10,256 bases of DNA, taken from the NCBI GenBank assembly GCA_964639535.1, contig CAZXDV010000101.1, forward strand, positions 1 through 10,256, written 5' to 3'. Below are positions 5,404 through 10,256 of the stretch, piece by piece; positions within the stretch are counted from its first letter, which is position 1; every line of letters starts with the position of its first letter. A program made the translations under genes and the position numbers. This DNA comes from WLWS01 sp964639535 (GTDB lineage: Bacteria; Pseudomonadota; Gammaproteobacteria; Eutrophobiales; Eutrophobiaceae). Below the pieces are notes generated by a model. That model was not told where the DNA came from, searched no databases, and was given only the letters and a program-made list of their open reading frames with translations.

Positions 5404-7073
5404 TGGAAACAACGCGTTTTATCCTGGTTATTGCGCTGTGCCTGGTGTCCCTCATGCTGTGGCAGGAGTGGGAAAAGGATTATGGCGAACCTGCCGCAGT
5501 AGAAACAGTCACCGTAACCGCAGGTGAAAATGCACAGACTCCGGATTTCGAAGAGCTGCCGCAGCAAGAGGTGACAGAAACTGCAGCAACTGTAGAAACA
5601 AAAACCATTGTGAACAATAGCTCGCCGGTGGCAGCACCTGCTGCAAAAACACTGGTGTTAGAAAGTGACGTGTTGCGGCTCGAGGTATCTACTCGCGGTG
5701 GTGGCATAGAAAAAGCCAGCCTGAAAAAATACCCGGCATCAGCCGATACCCCGGATGTACCCTTCGTGCTACTGGATAACACGGAAGAGCTGGTATACCT
5801 GGTCCAGGGAGGGCTTCTGAGTAACGAAGAAGCGCCTACACACCAGGCGGTTTATCGAGCGGCGGGTGCTCAACATTCCCTCGCAGAGGGAGAGGACAGG
5901 CTTGTCGTGCCAATGACCTGGCAGTCTGCTAATGGAATGGCAGTGACAAAAACCTACACGCTTACCCGCGGAAGCTATCTTATCGAGGTGGCCTACAGCG
6001 TGGAAAACAGCAGCGCCGACACCTGGAAGGGCAGGGCCTACCAGCAGATCAAGCGCTCAGCGCCAACGGAAGGGCGGCGACTAATCTATACCTACACCGG
6101 TGCCGTGATCTCCAGCCCGGAAGAGCGATATGAAAAGATCGACTTTGATGACATGAGCGATCAAAAGCTGGAGCGTGACATCAAGAATGGTTGGGTTGCA
6201 ATGTTACAGCATTACTTTGTTACCGCACTGGTTCCAACGGACAAGGAGCGTAGCTACCGTTACTACACCAGCGCACTTGCCAATGAAAAATACCTGCTGG
6301 GGGCAATCGGCCCGGTGACCCAGGTATCTGCCGGCGATAGCACCACGATAAAAAATGAAATCTACCTGGGGCCAAAAATCCTCGAGGACCTGGACAAGAT
6401 TACAGATGGGCTGGAGCTAACCGTCGACTACGGCATGCTGTGGTTTATTGCCAAGCCTCTTTTCCTTGTGCTGAACAAGCTGCATGACCTGACCTCCAAC
6501 TGGGGCTGGTCAATTATCCTGGTAACGATAATTCTAAAGCTGCTGTTTTTCCCCCTGTCAGCTGCCGGTTACAAGTCGATGGCCAACATGCGCCGGGTAC
6601 AGCCGCGACTGGTTGCGCTGAAAGACAGGTACAAGGACGATCGTAACAAGTTAAACCAGGCCATGATGCAAATTTACAAGGAGGAGAAGATCAATCCTTT
6701 CGGTGGGTGTTTTCCCATCCTTGTGCAGATTCCGGTGTTTATTGCTCTTTACTGGGTTCTGCTTGAAAGTGTTGAACTCAGGCAGGCCTCTTTTGCTCTC
6801 TGGCTGACGGATCTCTCCAGCAAGGATCCTTTTTATGTATTGCCGGTGCTGATGGGCATTACCATGTTTGTCCAGCAAAAGCTAAACCCACCTCCCATGG
6901 ACCCGGTGCAGGAAAAGGTCATGTCCTTCCTGCCGTTTATTTTCACAGTGTTCTTTGCATTCTTTCCTTCAGGGCTCGTGCTTTACTGGGTGGTGAACAA
7001 CATCCTTTCCATTGCCCAGCAGTGGCAGATTACCCGTAGCCTGGAGAAGGCTGGTATCGCTACCAAATCTTAA
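5403..7073 (+). CDS. yidC: Membrane protein insertase YidC
   Basis: YidC inserts and folds inner-membrane proteins, alone or with SecYEG. At 556 residues it is the long gram-negative form. An N-terminal membrane segment (about 4-20) is followed by a charged, alanine/threonine/valine-rich linker, and a periplasmic beta-sandwich domain fills roughly 80-330. The conserved core then has membrane segments near 343-361 and 369-387, a cytoplasmic hairpin (MRRVQPRLVALKDRY), GGCFPILVQIPVFIALYWVLL around 434-454, VLPVLMGITMFVQQKL and FIFTVFFAFFPSGLVLYWVVNN. The positive groove residue, an arginine in E. coli, is lysine here (K379), as in some other groups. The start ATG overlaps the yidD stop. mnmE follows after 16 nt. 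The frame is intact. Confidence 0.98.
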   Translation: METTRFILVIALCLVSLMLWQEWEKDYGEPAAVETVTVTAGENAQTPDFEELPQQEVTETAATVETKTIVNNSSPVAAPAAKTLVLESDVLRLEVSTRGGGIEKASLKKYPASADTPDVPFVLLDNTEELVYLVQGGLLSNEEAPTHQAVYRAAGAQHSLAEGEDRLVVPMTWQSANGMAVTKTYTLTRGSYLIEVAYSVENSSADTWKGRAYQQIKRSAPTEGRRLIYTYTGAVISSPEERYEKIDFDDMSDQKLERDIKNGWVAMLQHYFVTALVPTDKERSYRYYTSALANEKYLLGAIGPVTQVSAGDSTTIKNEIYLGPKILEDLDKITDGLELTVDYGMLWFIAKPLFLVLNKLHDLTSNWGWSIILVTIILKLLFFPLSAAGYKSMANMRRVQPRLVALKDRYKDDRNKLNQAMMQIYKEEKINPFGGCFPILVQIPVFIALYWVLLESVELRQASFALWLTDLSSKDPFYVLPVLMGITMFVQQKLNPPPMDPVQEKVMSFLPFIFTVFFAFFPSGLVLYWVVNNILSIAQQWQITRSLEKAGIATKS

Positions 7074-7089
7074 ATATTATCGGTCGTAA

Positions 7090-8451
7090 ATGAACGACCC
7101 AGCAGAAACCATTGCCGCAATAGCAACAGCCACGGGTAAGGGTGGTATTGGTGTTGTTCGTGTTTCCGGTCCCGGCTCAAGGGAAATCGCCAGGCAAATC
7201 ATTAAAAAAGATCCCCAGCCTCGACAGGCCCTTTACAGTTCTTTTCGCGCGGAAAGCGGGGAGCTTATCGATCGTGGCATCCTGCTTTATTTCCAGGCAC
7301 CGGCTTCCTATACCGGGGAGGACGTGGTTGAATTCCAGGCGCACGGCGCCACCGCCACACTGGAGTGCCTGTTACAGGAGTGTATAAGCAGGGGAGCAAG
7401 GCTGGCACGACCCGGTGAATTTACCGAGCGTGCTTTTCACAATGACCGTCTTGACCTGTTGCAGGCAGAAGCCGTCGCTGACCTGATAAACAGCCAGAGC
7501 CGGGAGTCTGCCCAGAGCGCGATGCGATCCCTGGGCGGAGAGTTTTCCCGCGGCATAAATGACCTTGTGTCCGAAATAGAGGAGCTCCGCGTGTTTACGG
7601 AAAGTGCGCTGGACTTTCCTGAAGAGGAAATTGATTTTATAAAAGAATCGGACCTGGACAAAAAAATTGCCAACACCATTGAGAAAGTGCTGCAGGTGCT
7701 GGAGTCGGCCAGGCAGGGCAGGGTGATGCTTGATGGTGCAAGCATCACTATCGTTGGTGAGCCAAATGTTGGTAAATCCAGCCTGTTGAATCGGCTGGGG
7801 CGGAGTGACCGTGCAATAGTCAGTTCACAGCCGGGTACCACCAGGGACGTGCTTGAAGATAATATTATTATCAACGGCGTTCCCCTGAGAGTGACAGACA
7901 CGGCGGGCATTCGATCAACCGCAGATGAAATTGAGAAAGAAGGCATTGATCGCGCCACCAGGGAAGCCCAACAGGCTGACCTGGTTCTGCTCGTGCTTGA
8001 CGCGAGTAACAGGAATGACGAAGAGGTAAAAAAGTTTTTACCGGGAAGTGCCAGGGTCATCGAGGTGTTAAACAAGATAGACCTGCTGGCAGGGGAAGAG
8101 CTTGAAGGGCACGAAAAAAAAGAAACAGGGAAAGAAGGATCTGGACAGGTGTACGTGTCCGCGAAGACGGGCGAGGGCCTCGATGACCTTCGGGAAAAAA
8201 TATATTCCTGCCTGAACCCGCACACCGCTGAGCGTAGCTTGCCCGGCAGGGCCAGGCACATAGAAGCCCTTGAGCTTACCCTCGTTGAGCTTGAACAGTC
8301 CATGAGGCAGGTTCGACACGCACAGCCTGCAGCAGAGCTTATCGCTGAAGACCTGCTGCGTGCACAGCAGGCGCTGGAGTCTATCACGGGAAAGACAGTC
8401 GCAGATGACCTGCTTGGAAAAATCTTTTCCAGTTTTTGTATCGGTAAGTGA
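7090..8451 (+). CDS. mnmE: tRNA uridine-5-carboxymethylaminomethyl modification GTPase MnmE (TrmE)
   Basis: MnmE works with MnmG to modify the wobble uridine (C5) of certain tRNAs, using a folate one-carbon unit and GTP hydrolysis. The 453 residues match E. coli (454) closely. The N-terminal folate-binding domain starts MNDPAETIAAIATATGKGGIG. The inserted G domain has G1 GEPNVGKSS at 223-231, the K-loop with GTTRD at 249-253, G3 DTAG at 270-273 followed by DEIEKEGIDRA holding the catalytic glutamate, G4 NKID at 328-331 and SAK at 357-359. The helical domain ends with the hallmark FCIGK, including C450. The ATG at 7090 has only a weak ribosome site. mnmE ends 1 nt before the GT9 gene. Confidence 0.98.
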   Translation: MNDPAETIAAIATATGKGGIGVVRVSGPGSREIARQIIKKDPQPRQALYSSFRAESGELIDRGILLYFQAPASYTGEDVVEFQAHGATATLECLLQECISRGARLARPGEFTERAFHNDRLDLLQAEAVADLINSQSRESAQSAMRSLGGEFSRGINDLVSEIEELRVFTESALDFPEEEIDFIKESDLDKKIANTIEKVLQVLESARQGRVMLDGASITIVGEPNVGKSSLLNRLGRSDRAIVSSQPGTTRDVLEDNIIINGVPLRVTDTAGIRSTADEIEKEGIDRATREAQQADLVLLVLDASNRNDEEVKKFLPGSARVIEVLNKIDLLAGEELEGHEKKETGKEGSGQVYVSAKTGEGLDDLREKIYSCLNPHTAERSLPGRARHIEALELTLVELEQSMRQVRHAQPAAELIAEDLLRAQQALESITGKTVADDLLGKIFSSFCIGK

Positions 8452-8452
8452 G

Positions 8453-9367
8453 ATGGAGAATAAACAGCGCATACTTTTCATCGGCCTGAGCTGCGTGGGC
8501 GATGCGGTTATGACGACCCCCGTACTGCAGGCACTGCACCAGGCTTACCCGGAGGCCTGCATAGACATCGTGGCGGACAGCCGATCATCAGATATTTTTC
8601 AGCACTGTCCATACCGGGGAAAGTTTTATTACAAGGACAAGGCCCGCTTTCTCAGGGGCGCACCAGGGCTCCTCAAGGAACTGTGGAAGACCCGCTATGA
8701 CATTATCGTGGACCTTAGAACTGATGGTCTCACCCTGCTGATGCGAGGCAGGGAAAAGTTTACCAAGAGAAAAGCAGCAAGCTATGGCCCTCATGCAATT
8801 GAGGGGTTCATGGGTGTAATAAAAAAAATCCATAAAGACAGCGCGATTCCCTCAACCACGACCTGGCTGAATGAAGAACTGCTTGCGGCAGCTGATGCCG
8901 CTTTGAACAAGACGGGGGCGGGCCGTGTGCTGGCAATGGCACCCGGTTGTGGTGGCAAGAACCCAAGGAAGTTCTGGCCTACGGAAAATTACGCCGCCCT
9001 GGCAAACAGGCTTGCAGGTGAATTTAATAGCGTGGTGCTCCTGGGAAGCGCAGAAGACAGCGCGCTTACCGGGCAAATCGCCGATCAACTTAATTTGCCC
9101 GCGCTTGATGTGGCAGGTAAAACCGGGTTGCTGGAGGCTGCAGCACTACTGCAGAAATCAGGCATGTTTGTGGGTAGTGATTCCGGGCTTGGTCACGTGG
9201 CCGGTTCCGTCGGTACACCAACCCTGACATTTTTTAGTGTCGATCAACCGTCACGATGTTTGCCCTGGGGGCCTGCCGCACACTATCTTGAGGGCAAGGA
9301 CGGTGATGCGCGAAACATCCCGGTGGATTCGGCGGAACAAAGCATAAGGGCAGTGTTGAATAGCTGA
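8453..9367 (+). CDS. Glycosyltransferase family 9, heptosyltransferase-like protein
   Basis: This is a GT-B fold transferase of the ADP-heptose:LPS heptosyltransferase family, which normally adds heptose to the lipopolysaccharide inner core at the cytoplasmic face of the inner membrane. The product is 304 residues, somewhat shorter than typical WaaC/WaaF. The N-terminal LFIGLSCVGDAVMTTPVLQAL holds the conserved aspartate D17, and a second Rossmann half begins at VLAMAPGCGGKNPRKFWP with a conserved-type lysine K173. GSDSGLGHVAGSVGTPT (from G241) carries D243, equivalent to the sugar-nucleotide aspartate of WaaC. The ATG at 8453 is used because homology starts there; longer in-frame starts lie inside mnmE. 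It is 1 nt from mnmE and abuts the next gene, so all three are probably cotranscribed. The acceptor and the exact sugar cannot be read from sequence; the symbol is left empty. Confidence 0.85.
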   Translation: MENKQRILFIGLSCVGDAVMTTPVLQALHQAYPEACIDIVADSRSSDIFQHCPYRGKFYYKDKARFLRGAPGLLKELWKTRYDIIVDLRTDGLTLLMRGREKFTKRKAASYGPHAIEGFMGVIKKIHKDSAIPSTTTWLNEELLAAADAALNKTGAGRVLAMAPGCGGKNPRKFWPTENYAALANRLAGEFNSVVLLGSAEDSALTGQIADQLNLPALDVAGKTGLLEAAALLQKSGMFVGSDSGLGHVAGSVGTPTLTFFSVDQPSRCLPWGPAAHYLEGKDGDARNIPVDSAEQSIRAVLNS

Positions 9368-10256
9368 ATGAATATCACCCAGGTCATGTTGGCAAAAAAA
9401 TTCGGCGGCGCCGAGAGGCTCTTTGTTGACTTCTGTATTGCCCTCGCGGAATCCGGCGAGGATGTCCAGGCTATTTGCCAGGAGGGTTCTGAAGCCGCAA
9501 GGCTGCTTGAGAACAGGCCCGGGGTCAGGCTCGAGACAATACGCGTACTTGGGAACTGGGATTTCCTGGCAAGGGCGAAGATCGTAAAACTGCTTTTAGA
9601 ACACTCAAGTGAAGTGGTGCAGGCTCACCTGGCGCGCGCTGCCCTGTTGGCAGGCAAGGCCTGTGATGAACTTGGCCTGCCCCTGGTGGTGACCACGCAT
9701 AACTATATTGACCTGAAGTACTACAGGTACGTCAGCAAGTTGGTGCCTCCAACCCATGCCCAGCTTGATTACTATGTTTCCAGGGGGTTTCCGCGGGAGA
9801 AGACCGCCCTTATCCGGCATTTTTCTCCCCTTGATGCCAGTAACAGGCCGCCGCAAAGAAGCCGGGAAGAACTTCGCCTGGTCAGCGTAGGCCGGCTGGT
9901 AGAAAAAAAGGGCTTTCACGTGTTGCTCAGCGCTTTTGCCGGGTTGGAAAACAGCAAGCTGCGGCTGGAAATCGGCGGAAGCGGCCCGGAGCAGCAAAAG
10001 CTGCAGGGCATGATCGACGAACTTGGTTTAAAGGACAGGGTGAGCCTTGTCGGCTGGATTGAGAACGTCGAAGATTTTCTCAGCGCAGGAGATATTTTTA
10101 TCCTGCCGTCGCTTGATGAACCTTTTGGCATCGTGGTACTGGAAGCAATGGCGGCAGGTATGCCAATAGTGTCGACAAGAAGCCAGGGGCCCTCGGAAAT
10201 ATTAAACGAGGAAACTGCCTGGCTGTGTGATATTGATGATGAACAATCTATGCGCC
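9368..10256 (+). CDS. Glycosyltransferase family 4 (group 1), C-terminus cut by window edge
   Basis: This is a retaining GT-B glycosyltransferase of the GT4 type, here 296 residues without a stop before the edge. The N-terminal half has the FGGAERL motif at 12-18, which resembles the donor/acceptor loop of many LPS and polysaccharide transferases. The nucleotide-sugar-binding half starts at VSVGRLVEKKGF (about 172-183), continues with EIGGSGPEQQKL and VSLVGWIENVEDFLSAGDIFILPS, and shows the E-x7-E catalytic motif EPFGIVVLE at 251-259 followed by AMAAGMPIVSTRSQGPSEIL. The ATG at 9368 follows the GT9 stop with no intervening base. Pairing with a GT9 enzyme suggests LPS core assembly, but capsule or another glycan is possible. 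Only the last part of the domain is missing. Confidence 0.88.
   Translation, partial: MNITQVMLAKKFGGAERLFVDFCIALAESGEDVQAICQEGSEAARLLENRPGVRLETIRVLGNWDFLARAKIVKLLLEHSSEVVQAHLARAALLAGKACDELGLPLVVTTHNYIDLKYYRYVSKLVPPTHAQLDYYVSRGFPREKTALIRHFSPLDASNRPPQRSREELRLVSVGRLVEKKGFHVLLSAFAGLENSKLRLEIGGSGPEQQKLQGMIDELGLKDRVSLVGWIENVEDFLSAGDIFILPSLDEPFGIVVLEAMAAGMPIVSTRSQGPSEILNEETAWLCDIDDEQSMR

Noticed and set aside
7437..8387. Long open frame on the minus strand opposite mnmE (316 codons)
   Set aside because: It is serine/arginine rich, has no recognisable domain, and lies opposite a complete, motif-verified MnmE; it is a codon-bias shadow.
8360..8452. Earlier in-frame ATG for the GT9 gene inside mnmE
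   Set aside because: The 31 extra residues are the mnmE end read out of frame and show no family similarity; the ATG at 8453 fits the homologous start.
9194..9199. Third CACGTG that might be a parS site in the GT9 gene
   Set aside because: Only the central six bases match; the flanks (GGT and GCC) do not fit parS.
9914..9922. TTTCACGTG half-site in the GT4 gene
   Set aside because: The left half fits parS but the right half (TTGC) does not, so it is likely chance.

Overview
This window is the chromosomal replication-origin neighbourhood of a gammaproteobacterium. Two divergent gene blocks meet in a 197-bp gap between dnaA and rpmH. The block on the minus strand is dnaA-dnaN-recF-gyrB, with gyrB running off the left edge. 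The block on the plus strand is rpmH-rnpA-yidD-yidC-mnmE, followed by two glycosyltransferase genes, the second running off the right edge. Gene order, the 44-residue L34 protein, a 556-residue YidC with a large periplasmic domain, and a full-length MnmE directly after yidC all fit Gammaproteobacteria with a Pseudomonas-like origin layout. Genus or species cannot be named from the sequence. The five-base word CCWGG looks clearly enriched, and no tRNA, rRNA, CRISPR, insertion sequence or pseudogene was seen.

Left block, bases 1-4507, minus strand: the initiator DnaA, the beta sliding clamp DnaN, the gap-repair protein RecF and gyrase subunit B. dnaN and recF share one base (TGATG), and recF and gyrB are 29 bp apart. 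Two near-perfect ParB-binding parS palindromes with an identical 14-bp core lie inside recF. Each is read through in the same frame as Phe-His-Val-Glu. This suggests that chromosome segregation (ParABS) is loaded next to the origin.

Control regions: the dnaA-rpmH gap (4508-4704) holds one perfect DnaA box (TTATCCACA), alternating GGCAA/TTGCC words around it, a hairpin in the dnaA leader and a good sigma-70 type promoter for rpmH. The dnaA-dnaN gap (2982-3172) holds two abutting DnaA boxes beside an 80% AT stretch and a nested inverted repeat. Either gap could host or contribute to oriC. Neither has the dense box array or GATC cluster of the enteric origin.

Right block, bases 4705-10256, plus strand: ribosomal protein L34, the RNase P protein, the YidD and YidC membrane-insertion factors and the tRNA-modifying GTPase MnmE, all tightly packed. 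A GT9 (heptosyltransferase-like) gene starts 1 nt after mnmE, and a GT4 glycosyltransferase gene follows with no gap. The two transferases probably act in lipopolysaccharide core or other surface glycan synthesis. They are the accessory part of an otherwise conserved locus. No wholly new system is evident. The parS pair inside recF and the structured origin gaps are the most interesting signals.
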